From Leptidea sinapis (Eukaryota; Arthropoda; Insecta; Lepidoptera; Pieridae): a stretch of 64,000 bases of DNA. The notes beneath the pieces were generated by a model that saw nothing but the letters and a program-made list of their open reading frames with translations, had not been told where the DNA came from and searched no databases. Both the position numbers and the translations under genes were made by a program. Shown here piece after piece: positions 20,925-31,110 of this stretch. Each line of letters starts with the position of its first letter. Position 1 is the first letter of the stretch. The stretch is from NCBI RefSeq assembly GCF_905404315.1, contig NC_066272.1, positions 7,812,001 to 7,876,000 of the forward strand. Direction: 5' to 3'.

Positions 20925-22480
20925 GGATTTATAAAATACTTAAAAAATATTATTAATCTACACATTTCTACAAAACAAAGGAAACATTAAGGTGTTATGA
21001 ATAAATTATTCGGAAGGCATCATTTCTGTTCTATTCAATTAAAACTTTGGTGTGATATATATCGTAAAGCACCATTAAAAGTTTTTGTTTACTCGCATCA
21101 TTACTTTGGTAGCACCTTGAATTATTAAGTTTCTTTTAAAACTTAAGCACGAAATCGAACAAGGTTCAGAGTGAAACAATTATTGTTGTTGAGACATTAA
21201 AGGGAAGGGCAATGTAGAGACGCGTGCCATTAATATCTTTAATAAATTAAGCTTTTGATGCATCATGTATGGTTTCAACTTTTTATATATTACTAAAATA
21301 ATGTATAAATCTGAAATATTTAATTTCTCATAAATTTTTGTGATTTTATCAACTGAATTAATTATCATCATGTTATTTGTTATTAAATACTTTCATAAAT
21401 TAATTAAAAATCAATATTTTAATTGAAGTATGATTCTACACTTCTTTTAAGCTACTTAAAAAGTAAGCTATTTAAAAAAAAACCTTTATTTGCCGAATAC
21501 TTTTTAACACGATAAATTCGATAAACTGAAGTTACAATAAATTTATAAAAACACCAAAATAAAACGTATATTATTTTAAATAAATTTTGAGTATTTAAGG
21601 GATCATAAATGGTGTATCGATTTTTTTTTTGTTCGCTTGTTTAGCCGTTAGCAAGATATCATAATTTAAACCTAGAATATTGTTAAATCTTAAATATGTA
21701 TAAACAGAGCGCGCCTTCAAATGAATATGGTAGTATACTAAGACCTACATTTAATCATGTCTTGTAATAGGAGAATAAACAAAAATAGTACTGAAATCAT
21801 TTTTAACTAGCTGCCCGGAAAGACTTTGTTCAGTCAAAAGTTAGTAATAAAAATTAAATAAATAAGTTCCGAGTGATCTCTTTGTTATTATCTCAACAAT
21901 AAATGGCGATAATATACAAAAAATAATTTTGTAGACTGCAATACTTTATAAACTTGATGATACTCATACTAATGCTTTTCAACCGGTATTTATTATAAGC
22001 CATTATTTCTCGAAAAAGTAACGGTTGTTGTAAAAATGGTTGTAGTGGGTCACTCTTGAGGTCCTAATAGATAGACATATACCTTCGCTATATATAATAT
22101 ATACTTTTTGGTAGACCTTTTTACTGTAATACATTATTTTGATTTTATCGTAGGGTGCAGCCAGCGTTTGCAATGTAAGCGCAAAAAAGGTGTTTATTGA
22201 CGACATCACATTAAAATATTATCAGTGTTTCTCTTGTATATTATACATGTATTATACAAAATATAAACCTTCCTCTTGAATCACTCTTAAAAAAACCGCA
22301 TTATAATTCGATAGTTTTAAAGATCTAAGCGTACATAGGGACGGACAGCGGTAAGCGACTTTGTTTTATGTTATGTAGTAATGTTAATAATACATACTAT
22401 ATATAAAAAGGAAAAAATTGAAGTAAATTATGAGATAAATTTTTATATTAAAAAGTGCGTGGTGTAGGAGCTAAGTATAT
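20925..22480. other. Unassigned AT-rich sequence
   Basis: No gene found. AACTAGCTGCCCGGAAAGAC at 21806-21825 looks like an isolated Helitron 3' end in minus orientation, with no partner seen. Confidence 0.4.
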
Positions 22481-22486
22481 CAAATC

Positions 22487-22720
22487 AAATCAATATCATT
22501 TTATTCATTATACATATTACACATTTACAATCACTATGGTAATGGTTCACTTTTCATTGCACTCTTTTACATCAAATTTACAGCTGCATCGTTTTAATTT
22601 TTTTAAGTAGATTATAAAGTGATGCTACAAGAATACATAAAGGTCAAATACTCAAGGCTTGACACGAGTGAAATAAAAAAAAAACATAAGTGTACTTTAG
22701 CACACATGTATAAATTACAA
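22487..22720 (-). mobile_element. Probable LINE 3' tail
   Basis: AAATCAAATCAATATCATTT at the left resembles the minus-strand 3' ends of lepidopteran non-LTR elements. The following 200 bases carry no protein piece. Confidence 0.35.
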
Positions 22721-23126
22721 CACACTGTAAATAAAAGCCTATTATAAATTAACAACTGTGGTATTTTTATGCTCATTAAGAAAAAAAAATCTAAATACAG
22801 GTATTACTATAATTACTGCCTAACTCTAACCGGGACTCTAACGTTTTAACTTATTTTTTGCAAGGTATTGAAGTCCAACTCTTATTAATATTTATAAAAA
22901 TAACATAATCGCTTTGAAACAAGACAAGTGCAATATTAAAAGTAAATCTCAGCGGGCCACATCGTTTCTGTGCTAGCCGATAGCTGTTGTAAAAAGTTAA
23001 TGAGGTAAAAAGTTTAACAGGAAAGAATTTAATTAAACAGTAATGGAGTGAAACAATTATTATAATATATGTTAATATCTTCTTTGTTAATTACTATGTT
23101 TTTATTTCTACTACTAATACTACTTT

Positions 23127-23228
23127 CAATAATCCTGAGTGGCACTGCATGTTAATGGACAGGTCGTATCATTTACCATCAGGTGAATGTCCTGCTCGTC
23201 TCATCCCTTATTTTCATTTAAAAAAAAG
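23127..23228 (+). mobile_element. Family A repeat, 3' fragment
   Basis: Only the last 100 bases remain: AATCCTGAGTGGCACTGCAT through CATCCCTTATTTTCATTT and an A run. Confidence 0.85.
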
Positions 23229-23474
23229 TTTTGTCTATAACTGCTTAGGTGATATTTATTTCTATTTAAGGAAACACTCTGACTATTAGAAATTAAAAAA
23301 ATGGAGGTAAAAATAATTGTGGCTGTATAATATGTAGACTAATAAAGTGAAAAAAATTGTGTTATCTGGTATCCCTCGTAACTGCACACAAACTAGTATA
23401 ATATTGCTTCACATGTTAATATCACGACGCGGAGTCCTTCTTTTTTACTCGTCCGTGGTAAATACTATGTAATA

Positions 23475-23640
23475 TGTTGCGGGACTGCCGAAGTAAAAAT
23501 ATAAATTTAGTTTAATGTGACGTGCAGTCATTTAACATAAGATTAATGTTTTTTTGGTTTCTTCGTCCAATATAAGGACAGGCTTACATAGAATTGCGTG
23601 AATCGCTTTTTTCTTAGAGAGTTTCGCTAAGTAGGTTTCA
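23475..23640. repeat. Family K repeat, copy 2
   Basis: Shares GTGACGTGCAGTCATTTAAC and ATCGCTTTTTTCTTAGAGAG with copy 1 at 484-775, but with a different and shorter middle. Confidence 0.55.
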
Positions 23641-23649
23641 GTTTGGTGT

Positions 23650-24210
23650 CAGTCATGGTTCTACATTATTATACGTAAGGCGTTCAATTAAAATTAAGAA
23701 TACATTTTTGAATGTCGTCGGTAATATAAGTTAAACCTAATTATAGTTTTTGATATAATAATATGTTGCCTATAAGCATAATACAGTTGGAATATATTTG
23801 TTTTTCTTTAAATTACAAATTTTAACTTAAAATTAATGCAATATTTTAATAAACTGTCACAAGTGGATAGCATAACAAATATCTATGTATTCAATTTATC
23901 AGATAAAAAAAAAACTTTAAATATTTGAAAACTTGACCAGCAGTGGGAATTTGTAAGCATAAATTGTTTTAATTTAAGCACACAAATAAATTTGAATTTA
24001 CTCGCCTACCCTCTCTGGACTTTTATGAAAGCACGCTGAATTAATCAGTCTGGCGCTTTCCGTGGAAAATCAGGAAGAAAAGGTTCATCAGTGGATTGCT
24101 AATTACAGAAAACAGAATACCTACAACCCTTTTTAAAACATCCGGTGAATGTACATTCACAAAGATGTTTTACTAAAATTGGCACTGAATTAATACAAAA
24201 GTATTTATAT
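23650..24210. other. Unassigned AT-rich sequence
   Basis: Left flank of the LTR element; no signal recognised. Confidence 0.4.
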
Positions 24211-24291
24211 TGTTGCGTAGCAACCCTTCGAAGTATATGACGAGAGTTGTCAAACTTCAAGACATTGTTAATTTCAACAGCTCCGTCAGCA

Positions 24292-24362
24292 ATACTCGTA
24301 GCTCAGCGGAAAAGTGTTTACTTTAGACGCTGTAGACCCGGGTTCGATACACCTACCAGTGT
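24292..24362 (+). other. tRNA-like sequence inside the LTR U3
   Basis: CGTAGCTCAGCGGAAAAGTG resembles a D arm/A box and GACCCGGGTTCGATAC a T arm/B box at near-normal spacing. The acceptor arms pair poorly. This could be a SINE head inserted in or before the LTR. It is unlikely to be a working tRNA. Confidence 0.4.
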
Positions 24363-24542
24363 ATGGATTTTTTTGGGTGTTGTAAAGTTAAAGGAAATTT
24401 CTAGTAAGTTCAGGATCAAATCGGACAGAAAAAAAGGAATGGAAAATGTGTAAGCAGGATAAAAATAGTTAAAAGAATTTTCTAGTGCAATTTAAATTTA
24501 AAGATGGAATGGGAGAATCATTTTGAAAATAGAACGGATCCG

Positions 24543-24552
24543 GGGTATATAA
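24543..24552 (+). promoter_or_regulatory. LTR TATA box
   Basis: GGTATATAAG sits upstream of the segment shared by both LTRs. This is the expected position for the RNA polymerase II promoter that makes the genomic RNA of a Gypsy-type element. Confidence 0.55.
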
Positions 24553-24835
24553 GCCGTACTAAGCGTGGCCTACGGCAGTTCTAGTTCTGACTCGAAAGTG
24601 TAAAGAAAAAGAAGCAGAAGAAAAGAAGAAGCAGTGAAAATTGAAAGTGTTCCACGAAGAAGAAGATAGAAGAGACTTAGTGTTCGGTGCGGTGTGACCC
24701 GTTGAAGGTACCGCCGCCCACAAGAGGAACAGCGGCAGACCGGCGAAGCGCAAGTTCAGAAAAAGTGAACGCAAATAAAGACTCGTTCCTATAAGCGGAG
24801 TATTATTTCCAATCCCTGACCCACTCCCGTGTCAA

Positions 24836-24853
24836 TTGGTGTCAGAAGTGGGA
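24836..24853 (+). other. Putative primer binding site
   Basis: Directly after the 5' LTR, TTGGTGTCAGAAGTGGGA is complementary to the kind of 3' end (…CTGACACCA) recalled for insect tRNA-Leu. Position immediately 3' of the LTR is right for minus-strand priming. The tRNA identity is from memory. Confidence 0.6.
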
Positions 24854-24861
24854 TTGGAAAG

Positions 24862-26304
24862 ATGCCATTAGTGCCCAGGAACGAGAAGGGAGTGACCACG
24901 CGAGCGGGAGCAGCGGCAGAGGACGAGTCAGAAACATTCGGCTCTGGACTCAGTGCGACCGTGTCAGCACCGCAGGCTCCTGCCGTAGACATCAGCGCGC
25001 TCATGCAGCAGATGGCCGCCATGATGCAAGAACAAGCGCGCCGACAGGAGGAGCAGCTGCGGGCCTTGCAAGAGGAACAAGCGCGCCGACAGGAGTAGCA
25101 AGCGCGCCGACAGGAGGAGCAAGCGTGCCGACAGGAGGAGCAAGCGCGCCGACAGGAGGAGCAGCTGCGGGGCTTGCAAGAGGAACAAGCGCGCCGACAG
25201 GAGGAGCAAGCGCGCCGACAAGAGGAGCAGTTGCGGGGCTTGAAAGAGGAGCAAGCGCGCCAACAGGCGGAACAAGCACGCCGACAGGAGGAGCAGCTGC
25301 GAGGCCTGCATGAAGGCCTCTCCAAAGACATTTTATCCGTTGTGCAGAAAAACTCCAGCCGTATTGACGCTGTGGAAAAAGAGATCGCCCGGATTGACAG
25401 TGTGGAAAAGAGGATGGACAAAGTTGAAGAGAACTTTCAACGGAAGATGGGAGAGATGAAAGTTACCATTAATCAGCTCAGTGGGAGGGTCGTATGTCCT
25501 TCAGCCAACACAGGAGTTTCCTGCGGAACCATATCGAGCAGAAATATGAAAGTACCTCCCTACGACGGCAAGTCTTCTTGGGCTGCCTTTAAGCTACAAT
25601 TGGAGACGGTCAGAAGAGCCTGCGGCTTGAGTGACCAAGAAGCGCACTCTGCCCTCACACTAGCGCTCCATGACGAAACACTCTCCGTATTGGAAGCACT
25701 CGGCGCTGGGAAGGAGGAAGTGACCTACACAGAACTTATTGACGCGTTGGAGGCACGCTATGGTGATAAACACCTCGAACATGTGTACCGGGCGCAACTT
25801 AAGGACCGCAGTCAAAGTGCCAGCGAAACTCTACAGCAGTGGTCCGTGGAAGCCGAGAAACTAGTGCGTAAAGCATATCAGTCGTCGCCAGCTGCAATAG
25901 AGGAAATATTGCTCCAAGTTTTCATCGATGGAATACGGGACGCCGAAGTTAGAGCAGCCGTACGATTGAGTCATCATACCAGCTTGAAGAAAGCGGTGGC
26001 ACATGCGTTGGAAGTGGAAGCGGTTCGCCACGATTCTCGGGCGTTGAGACTCCGCAAAATTGTACCAGCAGATTCCAGCCGAAGGCAATCATATAACCCA
26101 GTATGCTATGGTTGTGGGGAGCGAGGACACATTAGGAGCACTTGCCCCAGGCGTGAGAGCATAACGCAAGGATGCGGCGGTCTCAATATCACCGCTGGAG
26201 CAGCAGGAAAACTAGAAAAGGCCAGGGCAGTGGGGTGGGCGCTGGCCGGTAGAAGCAAAGCCCCAAGGATCTTCTTAAGCAGTCATGTGACGGAAACACT
26301 TTAG
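24862..26304 (+). pseudogene. gag: gag of Ty3/Gypsy-type element, one in-frame stop
   Basis: The frame from ATG 24862 to TAG 26302-26304 holds 480 codons, with one internal TAG at 25096-25098 where neighbouring repeats have GAG. Residues 1-60 are a variable leader. Residues about 60-150 are a Gln/Glu/Arg-rich coiled-coil region built from tandem QARRQEE-type repeats. Residues about 230-395 form a helical capsid-like region with YDGKSSWAAFKLQLETV. A CCHC zinc knuckle (CYGCGERGHIRSTC) lies at about 414-427 and would bind packaged RNA. Gag would form the particle that encloses the element's RNA. The TAG probably inactivates this copy unless it is suppressed. The protease frame overlaps in the -1 frame, the usual gag-pol arrangement. 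Confidence 0.85.
25030..25312 (+). repeat. 21-bp minisatellite within gag
   Basis: Tandem 21-base units encode ARRQEEQ. They are broken at intervals by LRGLQEE-type units, giving a higher-order period. One unit carries the GAG-to-TAG stop. Antisense and alternative frames of this tract make long spurious open frames. Confidence 0.9.
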
Positions 26305-26858
26305 TTATAGAAGGAATGATAAATGGAAAATCTTGCCGTTTCACTTTGGATACGGGAGCCTCACGTACAGCCGTTAGCCAAAGAAGACTAGAGAGCATCG
26401 GAAGACGACATATGCGAGAAAATGTAAACTTAACACTCACAACAGCTACCGGCCAGCGCATACCAGTCCAGGGAGAGAAGGTCGTGACCATGAAAATTGG
26501 GGATACTTTGTACTGGCAAAAAGTGGTAATCGCGGATATCACAGATGACTGCATCAATGGGTTGGATTTTCTTCGAAATCATCAGTGTACCATTGACATG
26601 AAACATGGTGTATTGAAGCATGGAGGTGAAGAAATTCCAATAAAAGGCGGAACTGTTGGGAAAGTGTTGTGCTTAAGAGACACTACTTTAAATTGAAGAT
26701 CGCAGACCCTAGTCCCGGTAGTCCTGCCAAGGGATGACAGAGGAAGACCTTGTAAATGCGCTTTAATAGAAAGAGAGACATCGGACACGACATGGATCCC
26801 AGCCAGGACTGTTGTGGGTAACTCCCAGATTGCGATGGTTCCCGTTTTCAATCCTCAT
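26280..26858 (+). pseudogene. pol: Protease and start of pol, interrupted
   Basis: This is in the -1 frame relative to gag. MINGKSCRFTLDTGASRTAV holds the aspartic protease active site (DTGA). GLDFLRNHQCTID follows, the usual second conserved block of retrotransposon proteases. The reading frame meets a premature TGA at 26694-26696, then continues open as a linker. At 26858 it is cut by a 447-base insertion, and the same frame resumes at 27312. Protease would release Gag and Pol products. The premature stop and insertion make this copy non-functional. Confidence 0.8.
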
Positions 26859-27305
26859 TTTTTTTTTTTTCAAAAATTTATTTATTTAGCATTTTAGTAA
26901 ATAGTATTTGTAGGACTTCCCTTTTAAGTTCGCAGAACCTGTGTTAGGGAAGACCGCTCTTTCCAACGGATAAGAATGCTTACACATTTAACAAAAACAT
27001 GAATTATAGTTAAATAAACCAATCTTAGGCATAAAATAAACAAACTAAAAATTGTTTCAATATTGAAGGTAGATTAATATTTGCGTGGCTCACACTAAAC
27101 TTGTAAATAATATACCTACATAAAAACACTTGTCATCGTCTCAAGAATGTGCGACCACTGTAACTATGAACTAAGGTAATTTGTAGTTTTACGAATATTT
27201 ATAAAATAGTAAAATGTTCAAAGTACGATATTTAAATAACAATCAAATAACAGCAAGCGAAATTTAATTATCTATTCATATGATACTATAATTACAACAA
27301 AAAAA
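26859..27305 (-). mobile_element. 447-bp retroposon inserted in pol
   Basis: The insertion starts with a run of 14 T on the plus strand, a poly(A) tail in minus orientation. It is flanked by CCTCAT at 26853-26858 and 27306-27311, a 6-bp target-site duplication. Removal of the insert and one CCTCAT restores the pol frame. The interior (for example GTTAGGGAAGACCGCTC) has no open frame and matches no other repeat recognised in the window. It is either a SINE or a 5'-truncated LINE tail. Confidence 0.8.
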
Positions 27306-27311
27306 CCTCAT

Positions 27312-27480
27312 GAGGACAAGCAAATCACTAGGAAGGGCACAGTGATCGGAGCTTGTGAGGAGATAGCTTGGTTAAGAAAGTGTGAAGAAGGGAGGAAGAC
27401 CGAAGCTGCAAACCAGGATGTGAACATACAGAAACTTCTGGATGGCTGTAAGGACAATCTTACCAAGCTACAGTTGTAAG
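27312..27480 (+). pseudogene. pol remnant before the 3' LTR
   Basis: About 55 codons in the same frame as the protease, including GTVIGACEEIAWLRK and a KLLDGCKDNLT-like segment. This is the linker that normally precedes the RT domain in such elements. The frame ends at TAA where it runs into LTR sequence. RT, RNase H and integrase are deleted. Confidence 0.65.
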
Positions 27481-27481
27481 A

Positions 27482-27697
27482 AGAAAAGAAGAAGCAGTGA
27501 AAAGTGGAAGTGTTCCAAGAAGAAGAAGATAGAAGAGACTTAGTGTTCGGTGCGGTGTGACCCGTTGAAGGTACCGCCGCCCACAAGAGGAACAGCGGCA
27601 GACCAGCGAAGCGCAAGTTCAGAAAAAGTGAACGCAAATAAAGACTCGTTCCTATAAGCGCAGTATTATTTCCAATCCCTGACCCACTCCCGTGTCA
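27482..27697 (+). repeat. 3' LTR, left-truncated
   Basis: Closely matches 24617-24834, with a few substitutions, and ends in CGTGTCA. The U3 part, including the TATA box, is missing. Purine-rich GAAGAA repeats at the join may have mediated the deletion. Confidence 0.85.
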
Positions 27698-27899
27698 ACA
27701 TTAATATAAGTAAAAATTGCGTTTTTTTTATATAAATTTTCGTTTAACTCTTTTTCTGTCCCTTAATTCCATACTCTCTTAATATAATAAAAACTTATAT
27801 AATATTATTACAAGTGTCTGCCTACGAGTTTGTCCGGGCAGATTTTGTTTATATGTGAGTCTGAACTTTGTATCGATATACTACTATGTCAAAAAAGTT

Positions 27900-28181
27900 C
27901 TTTTTTATGAAAATAAGGGACGAGACCAGCAAGGTGTTCAGCTGATGTTAATTGATACGCCCTGCCCATTACAATGCAATGCCCCTCAGGATAATTGAAA
28001 ATCCAAATTTTCTAAGCAGCACAACAATTGCGCTCGTCACCTTCGGACATAAGAAGTTAAGTCTCATTTGCCCAGTAACTTCACTAGCTACGGCCTTACA
28101 CAGTACTGCTTCACGGCAGAAATAGACGTTGCGGTACCCAAAATCTAGCCGGCATCCTGTGCAAAGGAGCCTCCCACTGGT
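27900..28181 (-). mobile_element. Family A repeat, near full length
   Basis: Runs from a T run and ATGAAAATAAGGGACGAGAC to GGAGCCTCCCACTGGT. One of the best copies, with about 40 bases missing near the CTTACACAG segment. Confidence 0.9.
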
Positions 28182-28329
28182 AAAAGTACCGAGAAAAGAT
28201 CAATAATACACAAAATGTTAGTTACTCATTAAAATTTCCTTTATCGTGTTCAAAGTACACTCCTTCAGAAACGATACTCTCATGCTAACGAATAATTCAA
28301 TCATAAAAACATTTTAAATGCTTTTTCCG

Positions 28330-28815
28330 CAATTGAGTTTAGTTCTTGTGGCGAAAACATAAAGGATATGTTTCTCTAAACGCTGCAAACAGCTCAAATA
28401 TTATATTTCATTTACCGTTTCACCTTCCAGTAAGAATTTCGAGTGAGCAACAACGCGATAGTCAACGAAAACAATCAATATGAATTTGACTTTAGATCGA
28501 TCTTGGCCTAGGTTTTTCAGATTCGGTTTCAGTTATCGATTAAGTTTTCAGAGAATATTCAGGCCTTTGGGTCTATCGGAGCGGCAACATATTTTATATC
28601 CAAGTGATTATTTCTTCCACTTTTGTGACGTGAACTTCATTTGGAGACGTTGATGGCCTACCAAGGCGAGGCATATCTTCTAGCATATCTGGATCGCCTT
28701 TGAACTCTTTGAGTGGTACACTCATACGAACGTGTTTTTTCACAAAGTCGATTGACCGTAAATCTTCTGTAACATTTTCAGATGCAAAACTTAAGACAAA
28801 CTCTTTGTTCTACGT
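28330..28815 (-). pseudogene. Mariner-type transposase relic
   Basis: On the minus strand from about 28780: KEFKGDPDMLEDMPRLGRPS, the helix-turn-helix and GRPS linker of mariner transposases. Further on, KVKFILIVFVDYRVVAH lies near 28470, resembling the segment with the second catalytic Asp, and then FLLEGETVNE. The middle, with the first catalytic Asp, is deleted and stops are frequent. No TIRs were identified. Confidence 0.6.
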
Positions 28816-28977
28816 TTTTTCGATTATGAAATTTCACAATACAGTCTAGAATATAACTAAAAACAGCATTGTATAAATAATTTAATCAAGATGAATACAA
28901 CTCACTATAAAATAAATATTCTCAAATTAAAAGAATGAAAAAGATTTACCTAGAGATATTTAGAAACCTATCTTGGA

Positions 28978-29500
28978 TGACACCGACTCCAAAAATTACA
29001 ATAATCGTAACTAGAATTAGATTTATTAATTAAATTGTATAAAAATACGCAATTATTTTAATACTTTTTGGTGCATATTATATCTATTGTATTGGAATAG
29101 TGTTTCTGAAGTCGGTTGTTTTTTTGTAATTTTTTTTTATATTTTAATTTTTAGTGAATTTGAAGTACACTTACTAAGAATTTGTCTAAATATGTGTAGA
29201 TATACCAAATTTTTCAATGCAGCAATCAACGTAAGCGCTTAATTGAAGAGTTCCGTTACATTGCCATGGATTCCGTAATGAGAACCTAACCAAACTCTCA
29301 CCAAACTATCTATGAAGTATATCCTTTCCAATAAAAAAATAATCATCGAAATCGGTTGGCGCGATATTGAGTTATTCGTAAATTTATCATCCATTTTGCT
29401 ATACGTATGTGTAGAAAATTTAAGACTTTAATGGTTTTCTCATTGATTCTATAGTCAGATCTGTCCAAATTACAAAGGGACCACATGGGAAGCCCCAGCT
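28978..29500 (+). repeat. Family C modular repeat, copy 1
   Basis: Starts CACCGACTCCAAAAATTACA and carries AAATCGGTTGGCGCGATATT and GTCAGATCTGTCCAAATTAC. Relative to 35275 and 45103, about 150 bases are missing near 29240. It is cut at 29500 by LINE-B sequence. It is a common lepidopteran-type repeat with AACCGACTTC-like ends; mechanism not clear. Confidence 0.75.
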
Positions 29501-29513
29501 TTCGGGGACCTAG

Positions 29514-29619
29514 TGCTCTTGCAACACCAGAGGAATCACAAGAGCGTTGCCGGCCTTTAAGGAAGGTGTCCGCGCTTTTTTTGAAGGTACCCATGTCGTA
29601 TCGTCCCGGAAACACCGCA
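29514..29619 (-). mobile_element. LINE-B fragment, inverted half
   Basis: Minus copy of the LINE-B C-terminus (TTGCAACACCAGAGGAATCA to CGTCCCGGAAACACCGCA). It is joined directly to a plus copy at 29620. Confidence 0.8.
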
Positions 29620-29899
29620 GTGCTCTGTGAACGGCTGGATCAGTTGGCGTTGCATAGAGACGTCGCTTCATTGTGTGTCTTCTACCGCATTTATCACGGG
29701 GAGTGTTTGGAAGAGCTGTTTAACCGGATTCCTGCCGCCGAATTCCACCTTCGCTCGACACGCCACAAGTTAGGATATCATCCCCACCACCTGAATGTGT
29801 GGCGGTCCTCCACAGTGCGGTTTTCAAGGAGCTTTCGCGGACACCTTCCTTAAAGGCCGGCAACGCTCTTGTGATTCCTCTGGTGTTGCAAGAGCTTTA
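29620..29899 (+). mobile_element. LINE-B fragment, direct half
   Basis: Encodes DVASLCVFYRIYHGECLEEL, then the segment also seen at 10621. It has an internal deletion (29835) that removes roughly the stretch present in the inverted half next to it. Both halves have their 3' ends pointing outward. Confidence 0.8.
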
Positions 29900-30242
29900 G
29901 CCCAGCTTTAGTCAAAACAATGGTTCCATTTCCATTGGTAAAGGAGAGATTAGATTTAGATCGTTAGACTGAGTTTTTATTGAATTATGTTTGAAAATAC
30001 AAATTGACATAAATTTATCTCTAACATATTGACAACGGTGCAGTACATTGTTGCCACTTTTCCACTGAATTCGCAAGTATTGGTTTATATGTAAAAACGT
30101 ATTTTGATATAGTTATACTTAAATTATTTAAATATAAATTAAAATAAATTTATCGAATTTAAAATTCAATACAATTGGAAATAGACTGTAAAGTGGTGCA
30201 AATAGGAACTAAAAAATGGAAACATTTTTAACATAGACAATA
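29900..30242. other. Unassigned AT-rich sequence
   Basis: No coding or repeat signal. Confidence 0.4.
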
Positions 30243-30561
30243 TCTAATATATAAAATTCTCATGTCGCGGTGTTTGTAGTTAAACTCCTTCGAAACGGCT
30301 TGACCGATTCTCATGAAATTTTGAGTGCATATTGGGTAGGTCTGAGAATCAGACAACATCTATTTTTTATCTCCATAAATGTTAAGGGTGGTCCACGGCA
30401 ATTTAATTTTTTATTTTTTTGACTTTTTTTTTTAATTTGTTTGATTATGAGTCAACATTAAAAAATACATACAACTTCAAATTTTCACCCATCTACGATC
30501 AACAGTTACTTTTGTATCGCGATTTTAATATCGGCAATACAACATTTGCTGGGTCAGCTAG
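30243..30561 (+). mobile_element. Non-autonomous Helitron with both termini
   Basis: Starts TCTAATATATAAAATTCTCA and ends TTGCTGGGTCAGCTAG. It lies between A (30242) and T (30562), the canonical Helitron target. Interior landmarks are CTCCTTCGAAACGGCTTGAC and ACCCATCTACGATCAACAG. The length is 319 bp and it has no coding capacity. It would be mobilised by the Rep-helicase of an autonomous relative. Confidence 0.85.
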
Positions 30562-30564
30562 TAT

Positions 30565-30920
30565 TAAATAAATTAACTTTCCATAATACGATATTAAAAT
30601 AAAATTAGGTGCTTGAGTCTTGGAAAGGTTAATTTGTAGGCCATTAAACGTAATTAGAATGCCATCTCATTGGAATTACACTATAAAAGTCACCTTACTA
30701 AAGTAATGAGATAATAACAAGAAATAGGCATTTTGTATTCCACATTGCAATGTGAAATAGTTAATGATAGAGTAATTATACCCGAACACTACGCTGAAAC
30801 TGCTCTATATAGATTTTATTACTATTATTTTATAAAAAAAGCCAAAATACTCTAATATTTGAATTAAAATTAGATGGAAGATGATTGTATGTTTATTTAA
30901 TCATCATAATCATAACAATT
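30565..30920. other. Unassigned AT-rich sequence
   Basis: Nothing recognised. Confidence 0.4.
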
Positions 30921-30925
30921 TCTTT

Positions 30926-31110
30926 TGTTTTTAAAGTGATAACCCTCACTTCTAGGATTAATACACAAATAAACCCACAACCAGAGAGTTGACAAGGCAT
31001 ACAAGATTTAATGACGATACGTCACTTGAACGGTTAGCTCAGTTGGAAGAGCACTCGCATGGAACGCGAGAGGTCGTGGGTTTGAGTCCAGCATCGTTCA
31101 TAAAATTTTG
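30926..31110 (+). mobile_element. tRNA-like SINE/MITE, family E copy 2
   Basis: Left arm AGTGATAACCCTCACTTCT (30936 on) is the inverse of the arm found after other tRNA-like heads. Then come linker CGTCACTT and the tRNA-like head. The 3' arm is truncated after ATAAAATTTTG. Confidence 0.7.
31028..31099 (+). tRNA. tRNA-like cloverleaf (probable SINE head, not a working tRNA)
   Basis: Acceptor GAACGGT pairs fully with ATCGTTC. The D stem is GCTC/GAGC and the anticodon stem CTCGC/GCGAG. The loop ATGGAAC would place GGA at the anticodon, with U33 present. The T stem GTGGG/CCAGC has a mismatch. It is a near-repeat of 54736-54807, 11444-11514 and 63553-63626, so it is best read as a repeat component. 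Confidence 0.45.

Larger units (their letters stand above)
24266..24834 (+). repeat. 5' LTR
   Basis: The LTR ends in ...GTGTCA at 24834. A TATA box (GGGGTATATAAGCC) lies at 24542-24555. An AATAAA-like signal (GCAAATAAAGAC) at about 24771 marks the expected polyadenylation region. The U3 part includes a tRNA-like stretch (24292-24362). Confidence 0.65.
24266..27697 (+). mobile_element. Ty3/Gypsy-type LTR retrotransposon, deletion derivative
   Basis: Two copies of the same R/U5-like sequence (24617-24834 and about 27482-27697) flank a gag-protease region. Both end in CCCACTCCCGTGTCA. The right LTR lacks its U3 part: pol sequence runs straight into the repeat near 27480, and most of pol (RT, RNase H, integrase) is absent. 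The LTR start is uncertain. TG at 24266 is preceded by ACAT, which also follows the right LTR at 27698, so a 4-bp duplication supports 24266. TGTTGCG at 24211 is an alternative. The element cannot replicate by itself. Confidence 0.8.

Noticed and set aside
24964..25311. Further Leu-rich and Pro/Ala-rich minus frames
   Set aside because: Also shadows of the 21-bp repeat in gag.
24789..25421. 210-codon minus-strand open frame rich in Cys, Ser and Arg
   Set aside because: It is antisense to the gag coiled-coil minisatellite; the repeat structure keeps several frames open.
31028..31099. A functional tRNA gene
   Set aside because: The T stem has a mismatch and the same head recurs in three other repeats with shared flanks, so it is a repeat component.
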